From DHVE2 group archaeon (GTDB lineage Archaea; Thermoplasmatota; Thermoplasmata; Thermoplasmatales; Aciduliprofundaceae): 64,000 nucleotides of DNA. The notes beneath the pieces are model-generated. The model worked only from the letters and a program-made list of their open reading frames with translations. It did no database searches and was not told the origin of the DNA. Position numbers and translations under genes: made by a program. The stretch covers positions 186,001 to 250,000 of the forward strand of contig JALWRZ010000003.1 in NCBI GenBank assembly GCA_026993785.1, in the 5' to 3' direction. How positions within the stretch are numbered: the stretch's first letter is position 1; every line of letters starts with the position of its first letter. Below, piece after piece: positions 44,866-53,745 of this stretch.

Positions 44866-46697
44866 AAGGAAACAAGAGCAAAAGGAAAAGACTGAAGCTC
44901 TCCTGGGTCGGGAAAATATCTGCGCTGATAATTCTACTCTATGTGATTATCGCAATAACCGTACCCTATCTTAATCTTCCAAATCCTCTTTACTATCGCG
45001 CTCCTCCACAGGACATATTCGCACCGGAGATTCTGGATAATATTACCCTCAACGAAGATATCCTTCAGGCCAACGCGGCAGGAAATGTGTTATATGAGAT
45101 AACCTCCAGTTATAGATTTGTGGCCTTTGATCTCTCTTCCCACAAGGTTATTTATTCTGCCAATCTTACCCAGGGAAATTATTCCCAGATCTATCTGATT
45201 CACTATTCTACCTATACTTCCGTGCTTTTCCATTCATCGCATACCGTGTATTTCTACGATGCCCATAATATCATGCTTCATCAATACAATTTGGATGTGA
45301 AAAAGCTCTTTTTAATTGAGCAACCATTCTCTTATTTTGCCGGATTCGCAGTGTATAGTAATTCATCGCTTACCGTATACTCCCTCTATCCCTTTGAAGA
45401 GAAGGAATGGAGCATTAAATTGGAAGGAGAACCCATCGGGATGCACACCGATTTCACCTCCTTTTATCTCTCTTTTCCCCACAGTCTTCTCAAGATATAT
45501 TATGATGGCACGCTCAAATGGGAGATAAAGGGAAATTTCACTTCCAACCCCATATTTTTGAGCACCTATGAAGGAAATTACATCTATGTGGCCCAGAATG
45601 AGGAGGTAGATGAGATAACCCCCGGTAAAGGTGAGGTGAAGAGGGTATTCAAACTTGGGGATAAAATTATTCGTCTGGAATACTATGGGCAGTCCCTATT
45701 TGCCTATTCCAGCAGTCACTCCTTTGGGAAGATCAACCTCATAGGCGGTGGATACTCCTGGAAGATTGGGGGCGTGGAGAAATATTTCATGGATCCCCTG
45801 GTGGACGGACTTACCGTGGTATTTAAGGATGGAAAAATAGGCTTTGTGCTGCTTAGTACTGGTGAGGTTCAATGGGGCTACGATTTCCCTGCTCAGGGGG
45901 TGCTTATCAACAGGATAGATTATACCAATAGAAATGTGGTGGCGTACAAGGGCAAAGAAGTCCTTGTTTTCAGTGCCACGGGCAAGCTGATAACTCCACT
46001 TCCTCCGAGCTCCAAATATCCTTTAGGCACGGACAACGCGGGAAGGGATGTGCTATCCCAGCTTTTATGGTCATTCAGAAGCGAGATTTACATAGCCTTA
46101 GTAAGCACCTTTGTGGTTATGCTTGTAGGAACTCTCATAGGTATACTTGCAGGTTATTATACAGGCCCCGTTGACGATGTTCTCCGCCTTTTAACAGATT
46201 CTTTTCTGCTAATACCTGCCATAGGGTACGCGGCTCTCATGATCTTTGTGCTAGGAATCACGCAGCATATAAATGCAACGCTCCTTGCCTCCCTCTTCGC
46301 CATGTGGCCCATTGAGGCCCGGGCCGTAAGAAACTACACGAAGGTTGTGAAAGAAAAGCCCTTTATCGAGGCAGCCAAGGTTTCGGGGGCAAGCAATTTG
46401 AGAATTATGCTAATCCACATCTTTCCTGAGGTATCTGTGGTATCCATTGTTTATGGTTTATCAGGCGCTGCTATGGCCCTTCTTCTTGAGGTCGGGGTAT
46501 CTTTTCTGGGATTTGGCAATTATATGGTTCTTACCTGGGGGTGGATGATATCCAATGCCTATTTTGTGGGCATATGGAATCGGTGGTGGATCATACTTCC
46601 GCCACTCCTAACCCTGATGCTCTTGGTAATTTCCATCTATCTCCTTTCCAAGGATATCCATGACCAGGTCATGCCCGAGGGTACAACTATGCTATGA
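44862..46697 (+). CDS. oligopeptide ABC transporter permease (DppC-like) with large ectodomain insert
   Basis: 611 residues against ~290 in ordinary DppC. TM1 (~17-37) is followed by about 340 extracytoplasmic residues with recurring Trp/Tyr-rich strands (e.g. LKWEIKGNFTSNPIFLSTYE, GYSWKIGGVEKYFMDPLVDG) suggestive of a beta-propeller, then the usual PLGTDNAGRDVLSQLLW and five further helices including the EAA loop AAKVSGASNLRIMLIHIFPE. With the DppB-like gene it should form the channel for the upstream binding protein. No ATPase genes lie nearby, so they must be encoded elsewhere. Confidence 0.85.
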   Translation: MKGNKSKRKRLKLSWVGKISALIILLYVIIAITVPYLNLPNPLYYRAPPQDIFAPEILDNITLNEDILQANAAGNVLYEITSSYRFVAFDLSSHKVIYSANLTQGNYSQIYLIHYSTYTSVLFHSSHTVYFYDAHNIMLHQYNLDVKKLFLIEQPFSYFAGFAVYSNSSLTVYSLYPFEEKEWSIKLEGEPIGMHTDFTSFYLSFPHSLLKIYYDGTLKWEIKGNFTSNPIFLSTYEGNYIYVAQNEEVDEITPGKGEVKRVFKLGDKIIRLEYYGQSLFAYSSSHSFGKINLIGGGYSWKIGGVEKYFMDPLVDGLTVVFKDGKIGFVLLSTGEVQWGYDFPAQGVLINRIDYTNRNVVAYKGKEVLVFSATGKLITPLPPSSKYPLGTDNAGRDVLSQLLWSFRSEIYIALVSTFVVMLVGTLIGILAGYYTGPVDDVLRLLTDSFLLIPAIGYAALMIFVLGITQHINATLLASLFAMWPIEARAVRNYTKVVKEKPFIEAAKVSGASNLRIMLIHIFPEVSVVSIVYGLSGAAMALLLEVGVSFLGFGNYMVLTWGWMISNAYFVGIWNRWWIILPPLLTLMLLVISIYLLSKDIHDQVMPEGTTML

Positions 46698-46748
46698 CAC
46701 AGCATAGCATTGAGAAGACCTTAAATAGGGGGAAGATATTTTAGCGTT

Positions 46749-47507
46749 GTGAAAGCCGTTCCCCTGGGTATCAAGAGTCTCGAAGTTTTTATTCCTGGAC
46801 TTAAGGAAGGAACGATAAATATGCTCTATGGAGCTCCAGGCACTGGTAAGACCATAATTGGCATGCAGTATCTTTCCCATGGCGCCAGGAGGGGTGAGGA
46901 GGTGCTTTACATTTCCCTTGATCAGAACGGTGTTATGGTGAAAAGGGATTTTGAGGAGATGGAACTTCTCTTGGATGACATTTATATTTTCGACGCTTTC
47001 CCCATCACATCTGGAAAAGCGGAGGTAAAGCCTGTAAGGGAGGTAACCCCCATTGCATATCCTGTGAAAATGAAGGATATTGGGGAAACAAAGAAAACTT
47101 TCGAGGCAGATGTTTTATCGCTTCAATCTACCCTTAAGAATGTTTTTGATCGGAAAAGGTACGATAGGGTTGTGGTGGATTCCATAACTGCGCTAAGATA
47201 TTTTTACATGCGCGGGCTAAATCCTCTCTCTGGGATACATTCTTTTCTTCAATTCTTGCAGACCTATGCCCACTCTACGGTGCTTGTTATAGCGGAGGAT
47301 TTTGAGAATCTGCTAATCGAAAAATCTCTTATGGATTCTGTGTTCTACCTTCAGAAGATACCCAATAACAACAAAGCTATTAATCTCATAGTAGAGAAGA
47401 CATCTTTCAACTGCGAGGTGGAGAATATTCCCCTCAAGCTATCGGCCAGTGGATTCAGTGTGGATGAGAAATTCTATCTCAAATACATAAGGAGGAAAAA
47501 CGCATGA
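46749..47507 (+). CDS. KaiC-like RecA-fold ATPase 1
   Basis: 252 residues, GTG start. Walker A GAPGTGKT (~29-36), GEEVLYISLDQNG with the adjacent catalytic region, and Walker B RVVVDSITALRYF. One RecA domain only. Archaeal KaiC-like proteins often act in signalling or motility regulation; nothing here fixes the role. Overlaps its paralog by 4 nt, suggesting a heteromeric pair. Confidence 0.82.
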   Translation: MKAVPLGIKSLEVFIPGLKEGTINMLYGAPGTGKTIIGMQYLSHGARRGEEVLYISLDQNGVMVKRDFEEMELLLDDIYIFDAFPITSGKAEVKPVREVTPIAYPVKMKDIGETKKTFEADVLSLQSTLKNVFDRKRYDRVVVDSITALRYFYMRGLNPLSGIHSFLQFLQTYAHSTVLVIAEDFENLLIEKSLMDSVFYLQKIPNNNKAINLIVEKTSFNCEVENIPLKLSASGFSVDEKFYLKYIRRKNA

Positions 47508-48232
47508 AGAAAAAATTTGGCATTACGGGCCTGGATAAGATGCTGGATGGCGGGCTTCGGGAAAAGAACACCTACCTGCTGGTAGGGCCCACCGGCTCGG
47601 GAAAAACCATAGTTGCGGCTCGTTTTCTTTTAGAAGGGCTCAACAACGGAGAGAATTGTCTTTATATAGCAGTAGACAAGCCTCCCTCTATCGTGCTTCA
47701 AAACATAATTCTTGGATTTGGGTGGAACCTGAGTAAGCTTAGGGTAATGGATGCGGTTCCATCAGAGACGCTGTATTCTACAGCTCCTTCCGTGCGGGAT
47801 ATAACTGCCAAGGGAGAAATAAGTGCTGCACATAAAGCTGAAAAGTCTGTAGAAAGGGGTGGGTTAAGCGTGGAAGGCCTGATAATAAAGATACTCAACG
47901 ATTTAAAGGAGTGGAAATATGATCGCGTTGTGCTGGATTCCCTCACAGTCTTCAAGAAATTTGCAATTGATGAGGCTTATATGATGCAGGGCATCCATCG
48001 ACTTTTTACCTTCTTTCCGTCTATTGGGGCTACCACCCTAATAACCGCATCCGATGAGATAGATTTGCGGGGTGAAACTCTCCTCAGCTCCGGAGTTATA
48101 AAGATAGAGAAGAATCTCACCTCATCAGGATATGAGAGATACATAAGGATACTCAAGCTCCGGGGAAGTGATTATGATCCCAAGCCCAAGAGGATGTACA
48201 TAACCGAGGATGGGATTTTTGTATTGAGATGA
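47504..48232 (+). CDS. KaiC-like RecA-fold ATPase 2
   Basis: 242 residues beginning FGITGLDKMLDGGL, the usual KaiC opening. Walker A GPTGSGKT, Walker B RVVLDSLTVFKKF and a C-terminal basic strand. The central loop between residues ~85 and 125 is longer than in typical single-domain members and rich in Ala/Ser/Lys. Closely follows ATPase 1; likely partner subunit. Confidence 0.83.
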   Translation: MKKKFGITGLDKMLDGGLREKNTYLLVGPTGSGKTIVAARFLLEGLNNGENCLYIAVDKPPSIVLQNIILGFGWNLSKLRVMDAVPSETLYSTAPSVRDITAKGEISAAHKAEKSVERGGLSVEGLIIKILNDLKEWKYDRVVLDSLTVFKKFAIDEAYMMQGIHRLFTFFPSIGATTLITASDEIDLRGETLLSSGVIKIEKNLTSSGYERYIRILKLRGSDYDPKPKRMYITEDGIFVLR

Positions 48233-48236
48233 AGGG

Positions 48237-48244
48237 TTTATATA
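48237..48244 (+). promoter_or_regulatory. TATA box of a leaderless gene
   Basis: TTTATATA centred 27 bp before ATG 48267, leaving no room for a leader or Shine-Dalgarno. Confidence 0.55.
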
Positions 48245-48266
48245 CTTTAAAAATTATATTGATGCA

Positions 48267-48662
48267 ATGGGCTATCAGATTCCTCCGGAGGAAGAGGTCT
48301 CAAGGATAATAGAGAAAATCCTAAAGAGGAGGGGAACCGTGGAATCTCAGAGAGAGTTGCACGATGAGGTTATGAAGCATCTTGTGAGGATGAATAAGAG
48401 TTACAGGCTCACACCCCGGAGGATGAGGCTTATAGCTATAAATTCCGGCAAGGTGAGAATGGAAATACGCTACAAGGTGATGGATAAGAACGTTGAGAGC
48501 ATGGAAACCTGCCCCGTTTGCGGAAGTCGAATGGTAAAGATAGAGAATGCAACTCTGGATGGAAAAAGGGTAGTTATAGGATACAAATGTGTGAAATGTC
48601 CCTACTGGACTGCAAAGAAGCTGCGTATGCCAATAAGATATATCTTCAGATATTCCCCTTAA
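48267..48662 (+). CDS. small HTH/zinc-ribbon protein, conserved archaeal type
   Basis: 131 residues. N-terminal ~70 residues are helical, resembling a winged helix (VESQRELHDEVMKHLVR ... RLTPRRMRLIAINSGKVRME); the C-terminal part is a zinc ribbon with CPVCGSRM and CVKCPYW. Probably a nucleic acid-binding protein. Appears leaderless. Convergent with the next small gene, overlapping 4 bp. Confidence 0.72.
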   Translation: MGYQIPPEEEVSRIIEKILKRRGTVESQRELHDEVMKHLVRMNKSYRLTPRRMRLIAINSGKVRMEIRYKVMDKNVESMETCPVCGSRMVKIENATLDGKRVVIGYKCVKCPYWTAKKLRMPIRYIFRYSP

Positions 48663-48853
48663 ACCCAACCCAGTCTTTCAAGCTCTCTTTCTTTCTTGGT
48701 CTTCTTCTTGAACTCCTTGTAATGCTCCTTGCAGAGATGCACCTTTGTGCTCTTTCCTCCTTTAAGATTGAAAATCTTTTCTGCCTTTTTCCTGGCTACG
48801 GTTTTAACCGCAGGTTTATCACAGCCAACCACATCACAGGTCTTCTCCTTCAT
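48659..48853 (-). CDS. small zinc-binding protein
   Basis: About 64 residues, highly basic, with Cys/His pairs CDVVGC and HLCKEHYKEF that can form one treble-clef-like zinc site (C-x4-C ... C-x2-H). ATG 48853 has GGAGAT ~9 nt upstream; the frame is open 7 codons further to a GTG. Nothing shows its partner; size and charge suggest nucleic acid or ribosome association. Confidence 0.65.
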   Translation of the reverse strand: MKEKTCDVVGCDKPAVKTVARKKAEKIFNLKGGKSTKVHLCKEHYKEFKKKTKKERELERLGWV

Positions 48854-48908
48854 ACCATGGGTATCTCCTGCCACCTAATAATTTTTTCACAAAAAATAAA
48901 TTCTTGCA

Positions 48909-50117
48909 TTGAATAGGCATTCTGTGTTTGGAGATCTGTGTGCGAGATGCAAGGGACGCCTGTGGTGCGGCTTACCTAAATGCCCTATTTTGGAAGCTGT
49001 TAAAGATTATCTTCCCAGGATAAGGGTGGAATCCTCATCATTATTCGGAGCATCGCCACCGAGCATATTTGTGGGAAGATACGGGTATCCCAATGTTTTT
49101 GCAGGCCCCCTTGTCACGGAGGACGAGAAGGGAATATTCTCTTCCACCCAGGAGCTTTACGGAAAAAGCTTAGGAGAAATCCTAGCTAAAGCCTCATTGC
49201 TAATAAGAGCCGCAAGAAGGATAAATGTGAAGAAAATGAATCAAAGGATAGTGGAGGCATCCCAGGAAATAGCGATGTCCGAGCGAAGGGTGGATACAGA
49301 GATATGGGTGGAGAAGGCCTATAATATTCCTGAGGTGGATGGATTCTTCCATCCTACAGGACCAAGAATACTGCCTCGAAGAATAGAGGTCGTGGATAAT
49401 CCTGCAATTCCACGAAAGGTGGATGCCATTACGGAAGAGAGATTAAAGGCGGAGCTGGCCCTCAAGGAACTCTATCATTATGGATACAGTGTGGACTATC
49501 TTCAGAGACTTCTATCCTCAGGCATTTTGGGTAAAGACAGGAAGATGGTACCCACCCGATGGAGCATAACTGCTGTGGATGATATTATATCGCGCAATTT
49601 ATTGAAGAAGGTAAAGGAGTATGGGGAACTCGGGGGATATCTTTACTATTTCAATTCCTTCATGGGCAACGAATTTCATATTCTCTTGCTCCCGGGAAGT
49701 TGGGAGTACGAGATGCTTGAATCCTGGCTCAAGGGCTCCCTTTACTCCCCTTCATCCCTCTCCATAGGTCAAGATTACGAGCCCTTTCAAGGGAGAAAAG
49801 ATTATGCGAGCAATATAACAGGTGCATACTATGCAGCAAGATTAGCTGTGGTAGAGCATCTGGAAAGGATAAAAAGGCAGGCAAAGGTTCTAATTTATCG
49901 AGAAATTACACCGGAGTATAAGATTCCTTTGGGTGTATGGGTGATAAGAGAGACGGTACGAAGGGCCTTTGAGAAAAAACCCATAAAATTCGAAGATATT
50001 AATTCTCTTTTATCCTTCGCGGAGTCCCGGAGTCGGCTTAAGGGATGGAGCAAAAAAAGCAGAATAGTGGATGGAATGAAGCATCAGAGAAAAATAGAGG
50101 ATTTTCTCAGGATTTGA
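48909..50117 (+). CDS. nreA: archaeal DNA repair protein NreA
   Basis: 402 residues. N-terminal zinc site CARCKGRLWCGLPKCP, conserved core FVGRYGYPNVFAGPL and KMVPTRWSITAVDDI, and a C-terminal QRKIEDFL that fits a PCNA-binding PIP motif (Qxx-hydrophobic-xxF-hydrophobic). NreA proteins have been linked to DNA damage response through PCNA. Start is uncertain: TTG 48909, or GTG 48924, which would be near leaderless after the AT-rich ATAAATTC. Overlaps the DUF1611 gene by 11 bp, convergent. Confidence 0.88.
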   Translation: MNRHSVFGDLCARCKGRLWCGLPKCPILEAVKDYLPRIRVESSSLFGASPPSIFVGRYGYPNVFAGPLVTEDEKGIFSSTQELYGKSLGEILAKASLLIRAARRINVKKMNQRIVEASQEIAMSERRVDTEIWVEKAYNIPEVDGFFHPTGPRILPRRIEVVDNPAIPRKVDAITEERLKAELALKELYHYGYSVDYLQRLLSSGILGKDRKMVPTRWSITAVDDIISRNLLKKVKEYGELGGYLYYFNSFMGNEFHILLLPGSWEYEMLESWLKGSLYSPSSLSIGQDYEPFQGRKDYASNITGAYYAARLAVVEHLERIKRQAKVLIYREITPEYKIPLGVWVIRETVRRAFEKKPIKFEDINSLLSFAESRSRLKGWSKKSRIVDGMKHQRKIEDFLRI

Positions 50118-51129
50118 GCACCGCGTCCAGCAATTTCCTTGCATGGGTCTTTAGAACATTTTCAGCGGGTAAACCAAGCTCGCTCTCAACCTTCTCTATG
50201 TATCTTTCCACTTCTTCCTCACTCATATGCTCAGCATCCACAGAGATGCCTACGACTTTGCCTCCGGAAACATTGGCTGCCAGTTCCTCATAGAGCTCTA
50301 TGGTCTTCTCTAGGGAGAGGATAGGAAATCCCAGACCTTCGTATCCAGAATGCTCTTTTCTAGTGGGGTCATGGGCTATTATTATCTTCTTCGCATAAGA
50401 GCCATGGAGAATCGCAAGGGTAACTCCGCTGTATGCAGGATGCACTATATCACCTTGACCCTCCACAAACACTATCTCCTTTTCCTTGCCAACTTTTTTA
50501 ACCATCTCCTCCACGGTGCCCGCCATGAAGTCTCCAGGAATGCGGTCAATCACCGCACCGGCATCGCAGCCAATCATTATACCTGTCTGACCGGTGGCCA
50601 CGAACCCTGCATTTATTCCTCTCCTCTTTGCTTCCTGGGTTAGTTCCACGGCGGTTATCATCTTTCCCACACTGCAGTCGGTGCCTGCCACAAGCACAGT
50701 ATTCACGTTCTTTCCGCTGCCATCAGCTACCTTCAAGTTCTCTGGAGGCTTGCGCACATCCCAGATTTTCGCACCGGTCTTCTCAGCAATGCTTCTAAAT
50801 TCTTCATCTTCGCTTAGAAAATAATGGAGTCCGGAGATTACGTTCTTTCCTTCCATAAGAGCCTTTTTTATCTCGTCCCTCCAATCCTCAGGCAATATGC
50901 CTCCGATGGGAGCAGCTCCAATTACAAGGGTATCGTAATCTCCTGCCTCCTCTATGCTCTTTACTATGGGCACCCTTCTTCCACCGGGGAAAAATTCAGA
51001 AGCATCGTGACCTGCTCTATCCCTATCTATTATGGCAACGATCTCATGGGGGGAGTATAGATACACGCCTCTCGCAGTTTTGCCCCCGAAGCCAATGAAC
51101 ATTCCATGCGCAAGGATAGCCAATTTCAT
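50107..51129 (-). CDS. DUF1611 family protein (DgcN-like)
   Basis: About 340 residues. N-terminal Rossmann-like domain (MKLAILAHGMFIGFGGKTARG, IVAIIDRDRAG) and a P-loop-like C-terminal domain with VLVAGTDCSVGKMITAVEL, FVATGQTGIMIG and FVEGQGDIVHPAYSG. Bacterial relatives (DgcN) acetylate D-glutamate in D-glutamate catabolism, paired with an epimerase-like DgcA; no DgcA is adjacent here. ATG 51129 is about 27 bp after a TATATATG TATA, so nearly leaderless; the frame runs 8 codons further up. Confidence 0.82.
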   Translation of the reverse strand: MKLAILAHGMFIGFGGKTARGVYLYSPHEIVAIIDRDRAGHDASEFFPGGRRVPIVKSIEEAGDYDTLVIGAAPIGGILPEDWRDEIKKALMEGKNVISGLHYFLSEDEEFRSIAEKTGAKIWDVRKPPENLKVADGSGKNVNTVLVAGTDCSVGKMITAVELTQEAKRRGINAGFVATGQTGIMIGCDAGAVIDRIPGDFMAGTVEEMVKKVGKEKEIVFVEGQGDIVHPAYSGVTLAILHGSYAKKIIIAHDPTRKEHSGYEGLGFPILSLEKTIELYEELAANVSGGKVVGISVDAEHMSEEEVERYIEKVESELGLPAENVLKTHARKLLDAVLKS

Positions 51130-51231
51130 GGATGGTGGAAAATTAAAGCTCATATATAGACTTATTGGAGCAAAATTTTGATAATTAAATGGTGGGCTTT
51201 GGAAAATTTTTGGATAAGGTGGTATAACTAA

Positions 51232-52275
51232 ATGAGAAGAATAGCATACAGCGGGAAGAAGATAAATTTTGGATTCTATCCGATAATCTTATTACCGATT
51301 TCTATTTTTCTTTATTTTATGAAGGGCGAGTTCAGAGAAAGGTTAATGAAGTATCCCGGTACCTTAATAATAGGAGTTGCAGGTGATTCAGGAAGTGGGA
51401 AATCTACATTCACTAAGGGGATAACAAATTTACTCGGTAAAGATATGGTTTCTTATATAACTCTTGATGATTATCATACAGAGGATAGAGAAACACGTAA
51501 GAAAACAGGTCATTTACCTCTTGATCCCAAAATTAATAATCTTGAGCTTGCAGGACACCATTTAAAAGAGTTAAGAAAAGGAAAGGCTATAATAAAGCCC
51601 GTATATAATCACAAAACAGGGAAATTTGACGCTCCCCAAATCGTTGAGCCCAAAAAGATTCTGATTGTGGAAGGCCTCCACACATTATACGACGACTTAA
51701 GAAATTATATTGATCTATCTATTTTTGTAGAGCCTTCACGGGAAATAAAATATAAATGGAAAATTAAAAGAGATGTGGAAGAAAGGGGCTATAAAGAGGA
51801 GGATGTGTTGAAAGAGATTAGAATTAGAGAACCTTATTACAAAAGATATATTGATTTTCAGAAAGTGTATGCGGATGTTGTTATCAAAATAAGACCTTCA
51901 GAGTTTTATGAGGAAGATTCATATTATGTTGAATTAATCATGAAAAAACTGGATTTCCCTCTAAGCGGAATAAAAATGAGCTTTTCCATTTCGTCAGTCT
52001 TAAATACTTCTAAGATGCCTTTTGCAATGAAGTATCGAGATGACTTCTATTATCAAAAAAATGTCTCTCGCATTGCTTTTGATGGAAAAATTCCCAGGGA
52101 GTCCATAGAATCCATAGAGAAAAAGATAATTGAGTATACAGGCTTTACTGAAAATTATCTACTTGAGAGACGGAGTTACATAAATGGTATTCAATTAGCC
52201 CAGTTGATGGTATGCTGGTATTTTGTTGAAATGATGAATAATATTTTTAGAGAACTGGAGAGAGCAGCATTTTAA
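51232..52275 (+). CDS. phosphoribulokinase/uridine kinase family protein
   Basis: 347 residues, or 318 from Met at 51319. P-loop GVAGDSGSGKSTF, ITLDDYHTEDRETRKKTG (substrate/catalytic Asp), KPVYNHKTGKFDAPQIVEPK, VEGLHTLYDDLRNYID and WKIKRDVEERGYKEEDVL match PRK/uridine kinase enzymes of the archaeal PRK type. Candidate substrates are ribulose-5-phosphate or a nucleoside; without RuBisCO in view the choice is open. The first ~29 residues contain a hydrophobic stretch unlike the family. Base use is clearly more AT-rich (many TTA, AAA, ATA codons) than the neighbours, suggesting transfer. Confidence 0.8.
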   Translation: MRRIAYSGKKINFGFYPIILLPISIFLYFMKGEFRERLMKYPGTLIIGVAGDSGSGKSTFTKGITNLLGKDMVSYITLDDYHTEDRETRKKTGHLPLDPKINNLELAGHHLKELRKGKAIIKPVYNHKTGKFDAPQIVEPKKILIVEGLHTLYDDLRNYIDLSIFVEPSREIKYKWKIKRDVEERGYKEEDVLKEIRIREPYYKRYIDFQKVYADVVIKIRPSEFYEEDSYYVELIMKKLDFPLSGIKMSFSISSVLNTSKMPFAMKYRDDFYYQKNVSRIAFDGKIPRESIESIEKKIIEYTGFTENYLLERRSYINGIQLAQLMVCWYFVEMMNNIFRELERAAF

Positions 52276-52303
52276 GTTCTTATTTAAGTTTATAAGTTTA
52301 CAA

Positions 52304-52320
52304 GGGAAAGCTTTATAAAA
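52304..52320 (+). promoter_or_regulatory. BRE/TATA promoter of nmd3
   Basis: GGGAAAGC then TTTATAAAA; predicted start coincides with ATG 52341, so the mRNA is probably leaderless. Confidence 0.6.
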
Positions 52321-52340
52321 AATGAGAAATTAGAAGACTG

Positions 52341-53342
52341 ATGCTGTGTGTGGAATGCGGAAAAAGGGAGGCGAAGTACGATAACCTTTGTGAGGTATGC
52401 TTTCTCAAGAAAGTGAAATTTACACAATTACCTCCACATTTGAGCGTGACGCAATGTCCTCACTGTGGAGCCATAAAGTTTAAGGGGGAGTGGCTCAGAA
52501 TGGATAGAGAGGATATGCTCCACCAGCTTGTGATGAGGAATGTGGATATCCTTCACGAGTATGATAGCATAGACGTGAAAATAGACGCGGAAGAGCTTGA
52601 TACCAGAGAGATAAAGCTCCATGTAGTTTTTTCCATACGCTATAGGGATTTGCAGATTAAGGAAGAGCATTTTTCAACGGTGACCATAAATTACGAGTCA
52701 TGCACCCGTTGCAACCGCTACTTTGGTAATTATTTCGAGGCAATTCTGCAGCTGCGGGGAATGAGAGAAGGTGAGGAGGAAATGGTAAAAGAGTTTGCTT
52801 ACTCCCGAATAGAGCATTACTCCCTTAAAAATAAGAATTTATTTCTAACAAAGGAGGAGAAAAAGAAAGAGGGTGTGGATTTGTATCTGAGCGATAAAAG
52901 GGAGGCAAAGAAAATTGCCAGGGAGATATGTGATAAATATGGAGCTACACTTAAAGAATCACCGCAGCTTGCAGGGAGAAAGGATGGCCATGATGTTTAC
53001 CGTGTTACCTATTCGGTAAGGCTTCCAGAGTATAGGGTGGGAGACATCGTACGGGTTGAAGACGGTATTTACTTGGTGGAGCGTGTATCCAAAACCATGG
53101 TTTCTCTGCTATCCCTACGTGATGCGCGTAAAAAGACTGTGGATACCAAGAAGCATAAGGTTATACCGGTTCTTCGAAATGATGGTCTTGAGGAAGCTTT
53201 GGTGATTTATTCCCAAGGGGATAATGTTCAGATTATGGATGAGAATTACAGAACCCTAGAGGTGAAGACACCATTTCCACATTCCAATGGGGAAAAGGTA
53301 AAGATTGCCAGAGTTGAGGGGGAGGTGTTTATACTTCCATGA
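52341..53342 (+). CDS. nmd3: NMD3 homologue, 60S-type export/maturation factor
   Basis: 333 residues. Zinc-binding N-terminus with MLCVECGKREA, CEVCFLKK, CPHCG and CTRCNRYFG, then the eIF5A-like and OB-like region with GDIVRVEDGIYLVERVSKTM. In eukaryotes Nmd3 binds the large subunit; archaeal forms are assumed to act in ribosome maturation or quality control. Overlaps the nudix gene by 4 nt. Confidence 0.9.
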   Translation: MLCVECGKREAKYDNLCEVCFLKKVKFTQLPPHLSVTQCPHCGAIKFKGEWLRMDREDMLHQLVMRNVDILHEYDSIDVKIDAEELDTREIKLHVVFSIRYRDLQIKEEHFSTVTINYESCTRCNRYFGNYFEAILQLRGMREGEEEMVKEFAYSRIEHYSLKNKNLFLTKEEKKKEGVDLYLSDKREAKKIAREICDKYGATLKESPQLAGRKDGHDVYRVTYSVRLPEYRVGDIVRVEDGIYLVERVSKTMVSLLSLRDARKKTVDTKKHKVIPVLRNDGLEEALVIYSQGDNVQIMDENYRTLEVKTPFPHSNGEKVKIARVEGEVFILP

Positions 53343-53692
53343 TAGTAATAGTTGTGCCTCTCAAGGATGGAAAATTTCTAATGGTAAGGAATCCAAAAAG
53401 GGGATGGGAATTTCCCGGTGGCAAGGTTGAAAGGGGAGAAACTCCTCGGGAAGCGGCTATGCGGGAATGCCTTGAGGAAGCAGGAGCCAAGCTCAAAAAC
53501 GTTTGGGAGATAAAAAGAAGTGAGCAGATGATTGTCTTTGCTGCTGAAATAGAAGAGATAAAAGGCGGCGAGATGAAAGCTAAACTTTTTGAAGAGCTAC
53601 CTGAAAATCTTTCTTATCCAGAGGAAGAGGCTCGTGAATTTCTTAACCTTGCAGGTTTTCAAAATCTATATAGAAAGCATAGTCATATATAG
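53339..53692 (+). CDS. NUDIX hydrolase
   Basis: 117 residues with a canonical nudix box GGKVERGETPREAAMRECLEEAG. Short MutT-like protein; probably cleans up damaged or excess nucleoside diphosphate derivatives. Follows nmd3 in the same operon. The end of the frame consists of the AGTCATATAT repeat before pit. Confidence 0.9.
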   Translation: MIVIVVPLKDGKFLMVRNPKRGWEFPGGKVERGETPREAAMRECLEEAGAKLKNVWEIKRSEQMIVFAAEIEEIKGGEMKAKLFEELPENLSYPEEEAREFLNLAGFQNLYRKHSHI

Positions 53693-53700
53693 TCATATAT
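53681..53700 (+). repeat. two tandem AGTCATATAT copies before pit
   Basis: Exact 10-bp tandem repeat, extended by ATAGTAAATA. It overlaps the nudix stop and lies 45-65 bp before the phosphate permease start, including a plausible TATA (53695-53703). It could be an operator for phosphate control or simple AT-rich slippage. Confidence 0.6.
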
Positions 53701-53745
53701 ATAGTAAATAGCAAAAATTTTTGATGTGCCTGCCCATGCTCCAAT

